64,000 nucleotides of DNA from Euleptes europaea (GCF_029931775.1 NC_079322.1:57257853-57321852); one strand, 5' to 3'. Positions 21,490 through 32,856 are shown, numbered from the stretch's first letter. Translations and numbers: made by a program. The notes: generated from the sequence alone by a model not told the origin.

Positions 21490-22146
21490 ACAACAATGCT
21501 GATTCTATGACCTCAGGCAGATCATGAGAGGGAGGGCACCTTGGCCATCTTCTGGGCATGAAGTATGGGTCACTGGGGGTGTGGGGGGAGATAGTTTGGA
21601 AGTTCCTGCATTGTGCAGGGGGTTGGCCTAGATGACCCTGGTGGTCACTGTATGGAAGTTCCAGCCTCTGCAGACAAAACAGAGGGGCCTGGACTCAGGC
21701 TTTACTACTCTAGCTTTGAGGTTCGTTTCTGGGAGGGTCAGAGCCACGCACAAACTCGCCTCACACCTTTGCTCAAATAAATCAACAGCATTTATTGATT
21801 ACAGAGAGCATAAGAAAAAAGCAAACTCTCATTCCAACACAGGCAACAGAAAAGAAATTTAAAACAATTAAGTAGCCATGCTAACTACTCACAAGCCAAA
21901 CTGATCGCATATGGTCCTACTGCCAGTTCCCGTCCTCAAAACAATAACCTGAAAGAAGCCTTTCTCCGTGGGAAAAACCTTCCCTCTTTCACATCATGGG
22001 CCTCATTAGTTTCAGGTGTTCCCAATACCCTCCCAGCTGAGATTCCCTGGGGCGTGAATCTCTCAAGGCCACAGTGCCCTTTGAGCCAGCCCAGCTGTTA
22101 CGATAGCTTCTTTCTTACAGTCACTTCCAATTCTATGATTCTATGT
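21490..22146 (+). mobile_element. CR1 LINE 3' end, split by a solo LTR
   Basis: The part at 21490-21648 (atgctgattctatgacct, cttggccatcttctggg, ttgtgcagggggttgg) and the part at 22120-22146 (cacttccaattctatgattc) are the two halves of one CR1 3' end. The LTR at 21649-22119 separates them. Confidence 0.88.
21649..22119 (+). mobile_element. Solo LTR of an endogenous retrovirus or LTR retrotransposon
   Basis: 471 bp that begin TGTATGG and end CTTACA, the standard TG..CA limits, with a 5-bp target duplication GTCAC on both sides (21644-21648 and 22120-22124). An AATAAA polyadenylation signal is at 21776-21781. No internal coding region remains, so this is a fossil left by recombination between two LTRs. 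It is younger than the CR1 it interrupts. The family is not identified. Confidence 0.85.
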
Positions 22147-22649
22147 TCTCTGACAACAGCAACTAATCACAGCATTGTGCACCGGCAATGCCCTCTACAT
22201 ACCCATGCAGGAAAGGGGCCAATTTCCACGTCGGTAGAGCAGAAGCACTGTAGTGGCTCTGAGGAACACATCCCACCCTGCCCCCGTTCCCCACAATCAC
22301 AATAAAGCAAGAGTTCACTCACATCTCTTTGCACAGACTTCCATGGTCCTATAAAAGTACAACAACTGGTGAGAGTTACTCCAAGGCTTGGACATGGCTT
22401 GAACCTCCTGCTGGTAATCCAAATACACCCAGCAGCAGCTTGCCAGCACCTGAGCTGATATCATGAAGGCAAGTAAGTTGAGTTACAGTGGCAGGTGGGG
22501 AGAAGTTCCTTAGCTGCTAACCATAAGGAGAGTAAAGGCACAGGTGACCTGGTAAACATTAGGCTGGGAAATAGGCTGGGAAACTGGAGTAGGACATAGG
22601 GAGGATGTTCCAGTATTATACTTTGAGGAATGGGCTTCCCCTGCCTACC
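22147..22649. other. Intergenic, nothing recognised
   Basis: No gene or repeat signal recognised. Confidence 0.4.
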
Positions 22650-22821
22650 AGGGTGGCCAGCTCCATGGAGGAATGTCCCTTGAATAGAGGCTTAGTGTGT
22701 GGGAATGGGCAGGTGAAGCTTTCCATGGTGTGGAGATAAATAACCACCTGGTAAATAACATCCCATTAAGCTTCTGTTAGAGGGAGAGGACATTTTCTTC
22801 CTCCAGGAGGTTGGCCACCCT
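22650..22821 (+). mobile_element. TIR element family B
   Basis: agggtggccagctcc..gaatgtcccttgaatagagg..cttagtg, then catcccattaagcttctgtt..gagaggacattttcttcctcc..ttggccaccct. The two halves are near-inverted copies. This is the best-preserved family B member here. Its flanks show only weak duplication. Confidence 0.78.
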
Positions 22822-23870
22822 ACACGCTATGGAGGCACTTGGTGGCTGCAACCCCTGTCACTGCAGGAGTTCTTTAACACCAGTCCAAAACATATGTTGA
22901 TTCAGAGGTGAATATCCCATGGGCTTCAGTGAACTTGCTTCCAGGGAAGTGTCTTTAGCATTTCAACTGCAGCCTCTTTAAGTTATAACAAGCCCTGCAT
23001 GCAAAATCGTTTCAAACCCAAGTCCTGAATTGTGGATCAGGCTGTGTATGTTATTACAGATTTTGCAAAATGCCAGGGAGGGAGGGAGGGAACTCGTCCT
23101 AGTGGTGGCAACCAGAACCCCCCCCCCCCGTGCAGTTCCGAAAGATCAGCGCAGAATCAATAAGGTTGTAACTAAGACTGCAATCCTAGGAACTCTTTCT
23201 GGGGAATGAACACCGATTTAATTTGGATTTAATTAACTTGGATGTAATGCCAAGTATATGTGTTTAGGATTGCTCCCTAGATTCCTTAAATTCATGAGTC
23301 ACCAGCTTCCGCAGCAATTTCTACACAATGGATTGATCAAACCAGACTGGCATTGATTTCTTTCCTCCTTTTTGTCACAAACTAACTTCACAAAGAGGGT
23401 TTCCTTGCCCCACCCCCCACCCCAAAATTAAGCCTACCAGGTGGAAACCTGGACAGGCTTTTGTTTCAAATTACACTTCTGCTGACGGGAAACAAGTCTC
23501 AAGGGCAGCGGTTTAAATCGCCCTGTTTATTTATGCCGCTAATAAATAAACCGTTCTCTTTGCACCGGGCGGTCGTTCTCCACCGTGCCTGTAAAAAACA
23601 AGCACGTGGCGCCTGGCTCCAAAACCCAACAAAGTCCAAGAGGTGCGCCAATTTAATTGTGCACGGAGTCCCTGGTTTTAAAAGATACGCGCCACCAGTC
23701 CAGTGAGTAACTCTATACGTGGTCGCGAGTCCGGTCCGACGCTGGACCGTCCAGGAAAGCTGCGCTTCCCATTCCGCTTTAGTCGAAAGGGACCTACCAC
23801 GGGCAGATCGCTACTGCGTCGGCCTCGCTTCTATGTTCTGTAAAATGGGGTTCCTGCTAACCACCCTCAG
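22822..23870. other. Intergenic, nothing recognised
   Basis: Mostly unassigned. A diverged palindrome (gcaatcctagg..gtttaggattgc) is at 23175-23275. CG-richer, promoter-like composition begins near 23550. Confidence 0.4.
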
Positions 23871-24373
23871 GCCATTTATGCACGAGAGGTTTTCCCTTGG
23901 ATCTGCCGCGCTCTCTTCCCCCCCCCCTCTCTCTCTCTGTGTGTGTGTAGTGCCGTCAAGCCGCTTCCCACTCATGGTGACCCTATGAAACAATGTCCTC
24001 CAAAATGTCCTATCTTTGACAGCCTTGCTCAGATCTTGCAAATTGAGGGCTGTGGCTTCCTTTATTGAGTCAGTCCATCTCTTGTTGGGTCTTCCTCTTT
24101 TCCTGCTGCCCTCAACTTTTCCTAGCATGACTGTCTTTTCCAATGACTCTTGTCGTCTCATGATGTGACCAAAATACGATAGCCTCAGTTTTGTCATTTT
24201 AGTTTCTAGGGTCAGTTCAGGCTTGATTTGATGTATAACCCACACATTTTCCCCATCCGAATTCTTAAAACTCAACAATAAGACCCCCATGCAGAGTTTG
24301 GAGAATTCGGATGGGGAAAGTGTGCATCTAGAGAGCGGCAGATCCAAGGCAAAACCTCCGGTGCATAAATGGC
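23871..24373 (+). mobile_element. Palindromic TIR element family C, interrupted by BovB
   Basis: Left arm gccatttatgcacgagagg..ttggatctgccg..ctct and right arm agagagcggcagatccaagg..aacctccggtgcataaatggc are inverted copies. The cacattttccccatccgaat / attcggatggggaaagtgtg pair lies inside them. A BovB 3' end (23925-24242) sits in the left arm. The flanks ctcag / ctcac are a possible 5-bp target duplication. Confidence 0.85.
23925..24242 (-). mobile_element. BovB LINE 3' end
   Basis: The minus strand encodes the end of the BovB ORF (LRLSYFGHIMRRQESLEKT, GSRKRGRPNKRWTDSIKEAT) and the 3' UTR, ending in a GT/CT-rich tail on plus (tctctctctgtgtgtgtg). It is inserted into a family C element. Confidence 0.9.
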
Positions 24374-25084
24374 CTCACAGTGTTGCTGCGCGATAGAAAT
24401 CTGCGTCGCGAGAACGCTGTAAGAGCGAAAATCACGCGATCGTACCGAACTGGGCACGGTCTGAAAGCGGCTATCCGAGCGCCGGCTTCTGCCAAGCTAA
24501 ATGCCTCTTAAATGCCATTGATTTCAGATGACTAAGCATGTCCTTAAAACTCCCCTTTTGAATCAAGGGGACTTCAAGGCGCTTCACCTTGGACGGATCA
24601 CGCGTTCATGTTTTTCCTTTCCAGCTTCTCATATTTGGCTACAATGGCACCCATCCGATTGGAATCTGGTCTGTAATTCTTCGATTTAGATCGGAAGCCC
24701 CCCTCCCCTCCCCCGTGTCTACACCATTTACCCTTCTTTACTAAGACACAAAGAAAGATTTGTAAATCCAAGGAGCCGAAAGTTATGCAGTTTGACATGG
24801 GGAGGTTCTCACTCTACTACAACTTCAAACGTTCGGAGATCCATACAAACATCAGTACAGACAGGTTGCTAGGAGGGATCCTGGAAGAACCCAGTGGCTC
24901 CCAGCGCAGCCCTGAACAGAGTTACACTCTTCCAAGCCTATTGCATTCCATAGACTTAGAAGCGTGCAACTTTGCTTAGGATTGCGCTTTGTAGAAGGGA
25001 GACAGTTTAAGAGGAGGGGTTGCCCCCGTTTGCCAAAGAGGAGTTTACCCAAACGATTACAAAAGTTCCTTCTCTTTTGGCGGG
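24374..25084. other. Intergenic; diverged palindrome near 24900-24990
   Basis: The only structure is a decayed 'gagttacactcttcca..gcttaggattgcgct' element related to that at 47443. The rest is unassigned. Confidence 0.4.
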
Positions 25085-25700
25085 CTGGTCCCTTCACCGA
25101 GAAACCCCCTCCTGGACAGAGGACCAAAACGGCCCCGCCCTACGCCTAGGCGAGCCAGCAATCAGGTTCGTCCTCTGGGCGCTTCGGGACTTTCCAGGAC
25201 CCTCCGCGGATCCAAGTGGTCTCAAGATCGCAGCTGGACTGGTGTCGCCCGCAGCTGGGGGGAGCGTCCCCAACACCCCTCCCGCTCTGCGCCGCGGCGG
25301 GTTGCAGCGCGGTCCTGGGGGGAAAGCTCGTCCGAAATCCTGGCCTGGCTCGTGGAGGGCCCGGGAAGCTGGCATCTTGCCAGCTCTCAGGACTGGCCGA
25401 AGGCGGCGGCAGGCTGCCTTCTCCCTGGAGACCTCTCTGGCTTTCGCTCCCCACCCCGGGAACGGGCAGCGAGCCAAGCAAGGGGCTTGTGCTCTGCCTC
25501 CGACACTGTCCTGCTCCTCCAAGACCAGGAAGTGTTTTGCAGGAGACCAGACCGCCGCCCTCGTTCTCTTCTTCGCACACCCTCCCACCCCATCCGTTTA
25601 ACAGTTCCAGGAAAGCGGACAAGCAACCGCGGAAGTTTCGGGGGCAATGCAGCTGCATCTATCCAGCGGGTACCGGGAGGGGAGAGACCCGCAGTTCTAT
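25085..25700. promoter_or_regulatory. CpG island, no gene identified
   Basis: Dense in CG dinucleotides, and open in several frames on both strands, which is a composition effect. None of the translations shows a domain. It could be a promoter of an unannotated transcript or a Polycomb-type regulatory island. Confidence 0.6.
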
Positions 25701-25751
25701 CTAGAGAACAACCCAGTTGAACCGACGTTTAGTGGTGGTGGAAATGGAAGC

Positions 25752-25949
25752 TTCCTTATACTGAATCAGACCCTTGGTCCATCAAAGTCAGTATTGTCTA
25801 GGCAGACCAGCAGCAGCTCTCCAGGGTCTCAGGCAGAGGTCATTCCCATCACCTACTTGCCTAGTCCCTTTAACTGGAAATGCCTGGGATTGAACCTGGG
25901 ACCTTCTGCATGCCAAGCAGATACTCTACCACTGAGCTACGGCCCTTCC
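25752..25949 (-). repeat. tRNA-derived SINE (family 2)
   Basis: Reverse complement of the 28046 copy: ttatactgaatcagaccctt, agtcagtattgtct, ctccagggtctcaggcagag, gattgaacctgggacc (box B complement), actgagctacggcccttccc. Confidence 0.88.
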
Positions 25950-26153
25950 CCTCAAGTCACAGCAGACTGATGGTGACCCCAGTAGGGGTTTTCAAGGCAA
26001 GGGATGTTCGGAGGAGGTTTCCCCCGTTGCCTGCCTCTGCCTAACGACCCTGGCATTCCTTGGTGGTCTTCCATCCAAGTACTAACCAGGGCCCACCCGC
26101 TTAGCTTCCAAGATCTGATCAGATTGGGCCAGCCTAGACTCTCCAGGTTAGGG
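25950..26153 (-). repeat. 5S rRNA-derived SINE
   Basis: Lies directly against the family 2 SINE. It reads tcaagtcacagcagactgat, aggggttttcaaggcaaggg, tggtggtcttccatccaagt and cgcttagcttccaagatctg, in reverse orientation. Confidence 0.85.
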
Positions 26154-27252
26154 TGGGAACTGCTAAAGTGCTGCAGATTTCATTTGGACAACAAGTTTTA
26201 AAAGGCAACACTGTGATCCAGGTTGCCCCTCTCAGTTTAAAGTCAGTGCCCCATCCCTATCCCAAACAAGATGACTTTGGAATATTTAGCCAAAATCTCT
26301 GGGATCTCTTGCCTTGTTCTTTAATTTTTCAGCTAAACTTTAGGTCTGATTAGCTCCAACCATCTCCAAACCACTTAGAAAGGCCTTCCACACCTTAATT
26401 AATTCAGCTTCTCCTGGAAATGCAACTGCCTGAAAGCGGACTTCTGATACTGCAAGCCAGGCCAAGTTGACTGCAAAGGAAGATTCTCTTATTTCAGTGG
26501 GGTTTGACTCCCTAATAAGTGTGTTCAGAAATTCAGCCTGAGCTAAGATTCTGATGCTGAAAGCATTTTCCTAATAAGATATGCAGCTCAACTCTATGCA
26601 TGCTTACTCAGAAGGAAGACCCACAGAGCTGAATATAAGAATAAATATAATTGCAGTCAATAAAAATCCCTCCCATCTCATTTTCAACACCAATGTGATT
26701 CCTTTGTCCTGAGCTCCTAGTCAAATCATAGACATAACTAGTGGAGCAACACAATTTGACCTTGGGGCCAAATAACTACAAGCATGCTAAGAAGTCTGCC
26801 TGCAAACAGGAATCCCCATCAAATTTGACTCAGCAAAAAGGAGATATAGAAGTTCATGAAGTGCATTATCTCTTGTTGGCGCCCAAGTGGCTGCAAAGTA
26901 GAGCCAGGAAATCCTCTGCAAAAGGCAACACAACAATCCGTGGTCAATCAGTCAACAATCCCCCCCCCACACACACACACACGCAAGAACTTCTTATAAG
27001 TCATGGAGGAATAAAACTTGTTTGATTACAAATTGTCACACCATCAGAAAAGAAGCACAAGAAAAGACTAACTAGGCCTGCAACTGTCTTATTGTTTGAA
27101 CATTTTTTAAAGGTCAGCATGGACTGGGAATTCATTTAAATCAGATCATGAATTCCCTACTAAAATTCTGTTCCCTACAATTTGGACCTAAAAATTCCCC
27201 CCAGGAACACAGCCCTGTGAAGCAGTGGGCACCTAATCAGTGCACATATGGT
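26154..27252. other. Intergenic, nothing recognised
   Basis: Unassigned. A (CA)n tract is at 26965-26985, and a diverged palindrome piece is near 26580. Confidence 0.4.
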
Positions 27253-27547
27253 TAAAAAAAAAAGGTAAAGGTCCCCTGTGCAAGCACCAGGTCATTCCTG
27301 ACCCATGGGGTGACGTCACCTCCCAATGTTTACTAGGCAGACTTTGTTTACAGGTTTGCCATTGCCTTCCCCAGTCATCCTCCCTTTATCCCCAGCAAGC
27401 TGGGTCCTCATTTTACCAACCTTGGAAGGATGGAAGGCTGAGTCAACCTTGAGCCGGCTACCTGAAACCAACTTCCCTTGGGATCAAACTCAGGTAGAGC
27501 AGAGCTTTGACTGCAGTACTGCAGCTCACCACTCTGTGCCACGGGGC
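27253..27547 (-). repeat. Sauria-type tRNA-derived SINE
   Basis: aaaggtaaaggtcccctgtg (tail), aggtcattcctgacccatgg, tggaaggctgagtcaacctt, cttgggatcaaactcagg (box B complement), tgccacggggc. The flanks share tgcacat. Confidence 0.9.
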
Positions 27548-28045
27548 TCATTTGCACATCCGGTACCTACTGGTTTTCCTTCCCCACTGAGTATTCTGTG
27601 TGGCAAAGGAGAAGAGGAGCAGTCCCCTATCAGCTTGCTGCACTCAGAATTCAACTCCCCTGGATCTAGTTTGGCATTAAGCCTGGCCTCTGGCCTTCCC
27701 ATCCCTATCGATCCAGTCAAGGCAGAGGTAGGAAGGAGAGAGGAGCTCTTGAAGGGGTTCTTCCCACATCTCCTCCCCTCTCATAGGGGCTGGGGGGGTG
27801 AGATTCTTGAGAAATGTTCACCTAAGTAAACACTTTTTTCAGTTCTTGGTAAGTGGCACTGTAGACAACCCTGACTCAAGTGAGCTGAGCAACACTTCAA
27901 CCAGCGTCCTGCCAGCTAGCTCCTGGATGAAAGATCTCCTGAGGACTTTGATCTCCATCACATTTGAAGAGGGGTGAGATACAAAGGGTCTTGCCAGCTT
28001 TGGATCCAGCCAGTTTTTTCTCACTTAATTCCCCACAAGGCTTTT
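27548..28045. other. Intergenic, nothing recognised
   Basis: No gene or repeat signal recognised. Confidence 0.4.
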
Positions 28046-28258
28046 GGGGAGGGACCCTGGCTCAGTGGTAGAGCATCTGCTAGGCATGCAGAAGGTCCCA
28101 GGTTCAATCTCTGGCATCTACAGTTAAAGGGACTAGGCAAGTAAATGATGTGAAAGACCTCTACCTGAGACCCTGGAGAGCCGCTGCTGGTCTCAGTAGA
28201 CAATACTGACTTTGATGGACTAAGGCAGTATAAGGCAGCTTCATGTGTTAGTGTGTCC
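28046..28258 (+). repeat. tRNA-derived SINE (family 2), full length
   Basis: gggaccctggctcagtggtagagc (box A), agaaggtcccaggttcaatc (box B), agttaaagggactaggcaag, tgagaccctggagagccgct, tttgatggactaaggcagta, cagcttcatgtgttagtgtg. This is the reference copy for the family in the window. Confidence 0.9.
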
Positions 28259-28321
28259 ATGCTGGTCCCATGATCTCCAGAATAGCCTTTTTTTGGGAAT
28301 TAGAGGAGACCCAAGGAGGAA

Positions 28322-28495
28322 AGGTGGTATGGTTTCAACAGACCTTGAAAGCTAAGCAGGGTTAGTATTTGAATGGGAGACCACCAAGGAAGACTCTGCA
28401 GAGGAAGGCAATGGCAAACTACCTCTGCTTAATCACTTGCCTTGAAAGCCCACTGCTGGGGTCACCGTAAGTCAGCTGCTACTTGACACACACCA
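28322..28495 (+). repeat. 5S rRNA-derived SINE, partly deleted
   Basis: aagctaagcagggttagtat and tgaatgggagaccaccaagg (5S internal promoter), ggaaggcaatggcaaac, gtaagtcagctgctacttga, cacacacc. The first part of the 5S head is lost. Confidence 0.82.
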
Positions 28496-28851
28496 AGGAG
28501 ACCTCTGGTACTTTTTACCAGCAGAAAAGCTGGTTGGATCCAACCTAAACTGTAAGAATAAATCTATGGCCTTCTTTAATTTCCAAAGGACAGACAAAAT
28601 CTCAACTCAACCACATTCTATTTCCTGGCATGGTGATGAAATGTTACCTTAAATAACATTCCTTCTCATTCATGTGCTGCAGCTGAAATCCTAAATCTAC
28701 TTATGTGGAAGTCAGTGTCACTAAAGGTGATTTACTTCTGGCATCACTTCAGTCAAAACAAGTTATGCTCCCTCCTTCACAAAGAGGAAAATGCTTGAGT
28801 AAAACCAGGTAGACTGATCAAAACTATCATCACTATGATCACTGATCTTCT

Positions 28852-28936
28852 GGTTGCCAACAACGGGTGGGGGGGTCCTGTTCCTTTAATACAATCCTAC
28901 TGAGCAAAAATGGGCAGCTGAACCTTAAAATAGCTG
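28852..28936 (+). mobile_element. TIR element family B, truncated
   Basis: tggttgccaacaacgggtgg..tcctgttcctttaataca..aaatgggcagctgaa corresponds to the left half of family B. The right half is missing. Confidence 0.55.
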
Positions 28937-28952
28937 CCGGTATATAATATTG

Positions 28953-29250
28953 TGTGTGTTAAGTGCCCTTAAGTCACTTCCAATTTATGGTGACCCCTCC
29001 AAAACGTCCTATCCTTAACAGCCTTGCTCAGATCTTGCAAACTGAGGGCCTTGGCTTCCTTTATAAAGTCAATCCATCTCGTGTCCCTGCTGCCTTCAAC
29101 TTTTTCTGGCATTATTGTCTTTTCCAGTGACTCTTGTCTTCTCATAATGTGACCAAAGTACGATAGCCTCATTTGGTTATTTTCACTTCCAGGGAGAGTT
29201 CAGCCTTGATTAAGTCTACAACCCACTTCTTTGGTGGTCCATAGTATCCA
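28953..29250 (-). mobile_element. BovB LINE 3' end
   Basis: The minus strand has MRLSYFGHIMRRQESLEKTI and FIKEAKALSLQDLSKAVKDR, the same protein end as at 23925, and its 3' UTR ends in tgtgtgtt on plus. A run of the coding part is deleted relative to the other copy. Confidence 0.88.
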
Positions 29251-29440
29251 TAATTCTTAAAAAATATATATAATAACATTACTGGGCGGGGTACAAATAA
29301 AATCAAATAATTTTACAGAAGCAAGTCAAAGGTGAATTCCCCAAGGAGATTACAAAATAAATGCTGTTATGGGTAGAGGGAAAGAAATTGCAAGGAAATT
29401 TCTAAATGGCCCAGACACAAGGCTGCTGTTGCCACTTCCT

Positions 29441-30345
29441 GTTTGGTGTACTAGTTAGAGTGCTGAACAAGGAGCAGGGAGACGCAGGTTCAAATCCCCA
29501 CTCCGGCCTGAAGCTTATTGAGTGATCTTAGGTCAGGCACTCTCTCTCTCAGGCTGAGCTACCTCATAAGAACATTAGAAAGGCCCTACTGGATCAGACC
29601 AAGGTCCATCAAGTTCAGCAGTCTGTTCCCACAGTGGCCAACCAGGTGCCTCTAGGAAGCCACAAACAAGACGACTGCAGCAGCACCATCCTGCCTGTGT
29701 TCCACAGCACCTAAGATAATAGGCATGCTCCTCTGATACTAGAGAGAATAGGTATGCAGCATGAGTAGTATCCATTTTAACTAATAGCCATGAATACCCC
29801 TTTCCTCCATGAATATGTCCACTCCACTCCCCTCTTAAAGCCTTCCAAGTTGGCAGCCATCACCACATCCTGGGGCAAGGAGTTCCACAATTTAACTATG
29901 CGTTGTGTGAAAAAATACTTCCTTTTATCTGTTTTGAATCTCTCACCCTCCAGCTTCAGCAGATGACCCCACGTTCTAGTATTATGGGAGAGGGGGAAAA
30001 CTTCTCCCTGTCCACTCTCTCCAAACCATGCATCATTTTATACTCTATCATGTCACCCCTTAGCCGCCTTCTTTCCAAGCTAAACAGCCCTAGGCATCTT
30101 AACCGCTCCCCATAGGACAGTTGCTCTGGTCCCCTAATCATTTTGGTTGCTCTTTTCTGCACCTTCTCAAGCTCTGTAATATCCTTTTTTAGGTGCGATA
30201 ACCAGAACTGTACACAGTATTCCAAGTGTGGTCTCACCATAGATTTGTACATAGATTTGTACCTCCCAGGGCTGTGGTGAGGATAAAATTCAGAAGACGG
30301 TAATGGAGTCTGCCACCCCGAACTCCTTAAAGAAAGGGCAAGTAC
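29441..30345 (+). repeat. tRNA-derived SINE (family 3), split by a LINE
   Basis: 29441-29568 holds the head (gtactagttagagtgctgaa, caggttcaaatccccactcc) and 30260-30345 the continuation (tacctcccagggctgtggtg, aggataaaattcag). A LINE lies between them, and 'tacctc' is repeated at the junctions as a short target duplication. Confidence 0.75.
29567..30259 (-). mobile_element. CR1/L2-clade LINE, 3' end with end of ORF2
   Basis: On minus it encodes the C-terminal part of a non-LTR reverse-transcriptase ORF ([55 protein letters not shown]). A 3' UTR follows, ending near ccagtagggcctttctaatg. It is a different subfamily from the CR1 at 6858. It is 5'-truncated and dead. Confidence 0.88.
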
Positions 30346-30629
30346 TAAATACATATTTGTGATGATAGTCATAATAGTAGTCAATTGATATGGTGCCCAG
30401 GCTGAGAGAAGAAGGTGTTAATGTTTCACTGTCTTACTAGGTGGTCTCCAACCATTCATTCTGATCACCCCCATCCGCAACTTGGAGATAACACTGGCCT
30501 ACCTTACAAGACTGCCTTGAGCTGTACAATAATATAATGTACGTGAAGCACTCTGAACACCGCAAAGGCTGTATAGCTACCAAGTATTGCGTACTAATAA
30601 CCGCAGATCGCAGGAGCCAGGACCTCAAA

Positions 30630-31660
30630 TAGAGACGTTTAACAAGCCGCGGATTGTTTCTCTCCGGGCTCCTCCGTTTTTCTGCCGGTGTGATCGGAGC
30701 CTTCTTAAGACAACCGCCGGCATTCACGTCCTACCCGGGAGGCTCCCGGTCCTCTCCTCCTGGCCGTTGCGGTAAGGAGGGAAGGGCCCTTTGCACGGCG
30801 TCAGAGACACCGTCGGCGTCCGGGCGACTCGGCCCGTAGGCTGTCCCGAGACGCTCCGGCGGGGCTGGGTCCGTGCCCAGCCCCTGCGCGGAGCCGCCGG
30901 GGCGAGAAGGCTGGAGCGGGGCGCCGCCGCCAACCCCCGCCACGCCGCCCGGCTCCCGAGGCCGCCGCCGCCGCTTGCGGGGGCTGGCAGGAATCCAGCC
31001 GGCTGGGGCGAGAGCGGGGCGGCGTGTGGGCAGGGCCATGCCCCGCTCCCGGAGCAGCAGCCTTCCACCCAGGCCAGGGGAAACCCTCGGGAGCCGGCCG
31101 CGGGACTATGTGCGGAGCCCAGCGAGGGGTCGCTGGGGCAGAGCCCTGGGGAGGGCCGGGGGCTGGATGCCCGGGAGGGGGGGGCAGCCGGGCCAGGGCG
31201 AAGCGCCTCCAGGAGCGCAGGCGAAGGCAGGGCCAGGCGGGCGAGGGGCCGGGATCCCCGGCAGGCTGCGCTCCGCCCAGGGACGAGGCTCCGGAGGCAG
31301 GTGGAGCGGCGGCAGGGGGCTCCTCCCGGCTCCTCCGGGAAGGACCGCGGGGGGCCGCTGCTTGGCGCGGCGACCCTCGGCAGGGAAGCCGGCGGCCGGG
31401 GTCGGAAGTGCCCGGCTGGCTCCGGAGGCCACGGTAAGTCCTTACCCGAGACTCCTGCCTTGGCAAGCGGTCCCGGAGCAGCCGCCTGGAAGCCAGGCGC
31501 GCTCGGCCCCGGCCCCGCTCCCCGGGGAAGCCTCCGGAGCCGGCCAAGGGTCTATGCACGAAGCCCGGCGAAGGGACCCTCGATGGGAGAAGCGGGTGAT
31601 GGAAGAGAGAACCGGCCGCGCGCCCCTGCTCGGGCATCGGCAGCAAACCCGGAATGGTTC
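30630..31660. promoter_or_regulatory. Large CpG island with an internal diverged duplication
   Basis: Very CG-rich. It stays open over more than 800 bases on both strands, but the implied proteins are only Gly/Ala/Pro/Arg-rich and show no domain, so I do not call a gene. Two parts resemble each other: 31048-31140 (ggagcagcagcctt..gggagccggccgcggg..tatgtgcggagcccagcga) and 31466-31580 (ggagcagccgcctgg..ggagccggccaaggg..tatgcacgaagcccggcga). Confidence 0.6.
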
Positions 31661-31774
31661 GCTCTTGGCCATGTTATGCCCCAAGGCGCCTTACCACGAG
31701 GCGCTTCATTCCCTCATTCGTTTGCGTTACTTATAGTCCGCCTTTCTCCCTGGGACTCAAGGCGGATTACAGTG

Positions 31775-31956
31775 GCCATTTATTCGCGGAAGGTTTTGCT
31801 TTGGATTTGCCGCTCTCTACGTGCACATTTTCCCCATCCGAATTTTCAAAACTCTGCATGGGGGTTTGTGGTCTAGTTTTGAGAATATGGATGGGAGGGG
31901 GGGAGTGCATCTAAAGAGTGGCAAATCCAAGGCAAAACTTCCCGTGCATAAATGGC
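31775..31956 (+). mobile_element. Palindromic TIR element family C
   Basis: gccatttattcgcggaaggttttg..ttggatttgccgctctcta..cacattttccccatccgaat, and the inverse agagtggcaaatccaaggca..ttcccgtgcataaatggc. 182 bp, uninterrupted. It lies beside a SINE tail piece (agtccgcctttctccctggg, 31728-31770). Confidence 0.88.
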
Positions 31957-32149
31957 GACAGAGTTCGTATGATCAATAAACAAAGCAATGGGGTTAGGGT
32001 TTTCGAACCAGCCAGGGACCTAGACACAGAACTGAAGCAAAGCATAAACGCATTCAGTGATGCAAAATCCCATAGTAGGATCCTAGTTTCAGCAAGCTGT
32101 ACACAGTACTATAGGCCACAGCCCCTAATAATTTTCTAAGTAACTTCCT

Positions 32150-32856
32150 GAATCCTTTAGTACAGCGCAAGCCTATTGCCTGCGAAGAAAAGCCCTCTTG
32201 AATCATTCAGTTTTGCATAGTTTGCAGTAAACCAGGAGTGTGGGAGCCTTCCTGACTTCTTTAGGCAGTCTGTTCCACAAGGCGGGGGCCACAGCAGAGA
32301 AGGCACCTGTGCCGGCAGTTGTTGATTTTGCCCATTTGCAGGCGGGCACCTGCAGAAGCCCCTGCTGATATGAGCAAAGCTGTCCTTTGGTAGCATGGGG
32401 GAGAGGCGGTCTCATAGACATGAGGGTCCAAGGCCATGAAGTCCATGAAATTAAATCAAAAGAGTTTTGGTCTAGACATTAGGAAGAATTTTCTAACAGT
32501 TAGAGCGGTTCCTCAGTGGAACAGGCTTCCTTGGGAGGTGGTGAGCTCTCCTTCCCTGGAGGTTTTTAAGCAGAGGCTAGATGGCCATCTGTCAGCAATG
32601 CTGATTCTGTGACCTTAGGCAGATGATGAGAGGGAGGGCTCCTTGGCCATCTTCTGGTCACTGGGGGTGTGGAGGGGAGGTAGTTGTGAATTCCCTGCAT
32701 TGTGCAGGGGGTTGGACTAGATGACCCTGGTGGTCCCTTCCAACTCTTCTAAGGGCTTTGCATGTGGTAGCTAATACCTTAAATTGAGCCGGGTAACTAA
32801 TGGGCAGCCAGTGAAGTGCCTGCAGGATGGGAGTAATACGCAGGCTCCATCTGTAT
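32150..32856 (-). repeat. Unclassified interspersed repeat, split by CR1
   Basis: Text of a widespread reptile repeat: agtctgttccacaaggcggg, gccacagcagagaaggc, aggcggtctcatagac, and after the CR1 insertion gggctttgcatgtggtagct, taatgggcagccagtgaagt. Its left part (agccctcttgaatcattcag) reappears inverted at 10440-10478. The class is not determined and may be LINE-derived. Confidence 0.55.
32443..32750 (+). mobile_element. CR1 LINE 3' end
   Basis: ttggtctagacattaggaag, aacaggcttccttgggaggt, gcaatgctgattctgtgacc, ttgtgcagggggttggacta, ggtggtcccttccaactctt. It is inserted in the repeat at 32150-32856. Confidence 0.9.

Noticed and set aside
25020-25720. Several overlapping 100-190-codon frames in the 25-kb CpG island
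   Set aside because: Open on both strands with no domain; a composition effect.
28046-28120. tRNA gene (box A and box B present)
   Set aside because: The head continues into a SINE body shared with the copies at 25752 and 34221, so it is a SINE and not a tRNA gene.
30791-31876. 361-codon plus-strand frame (and 281 codons on the other strand) in the 31-kb CpG island
   Set aside because: Gly/Ala/Pro/Arg-rich on both strands at once, no domain, and it runs into a transposon. Best explained by GC composition with few stops.
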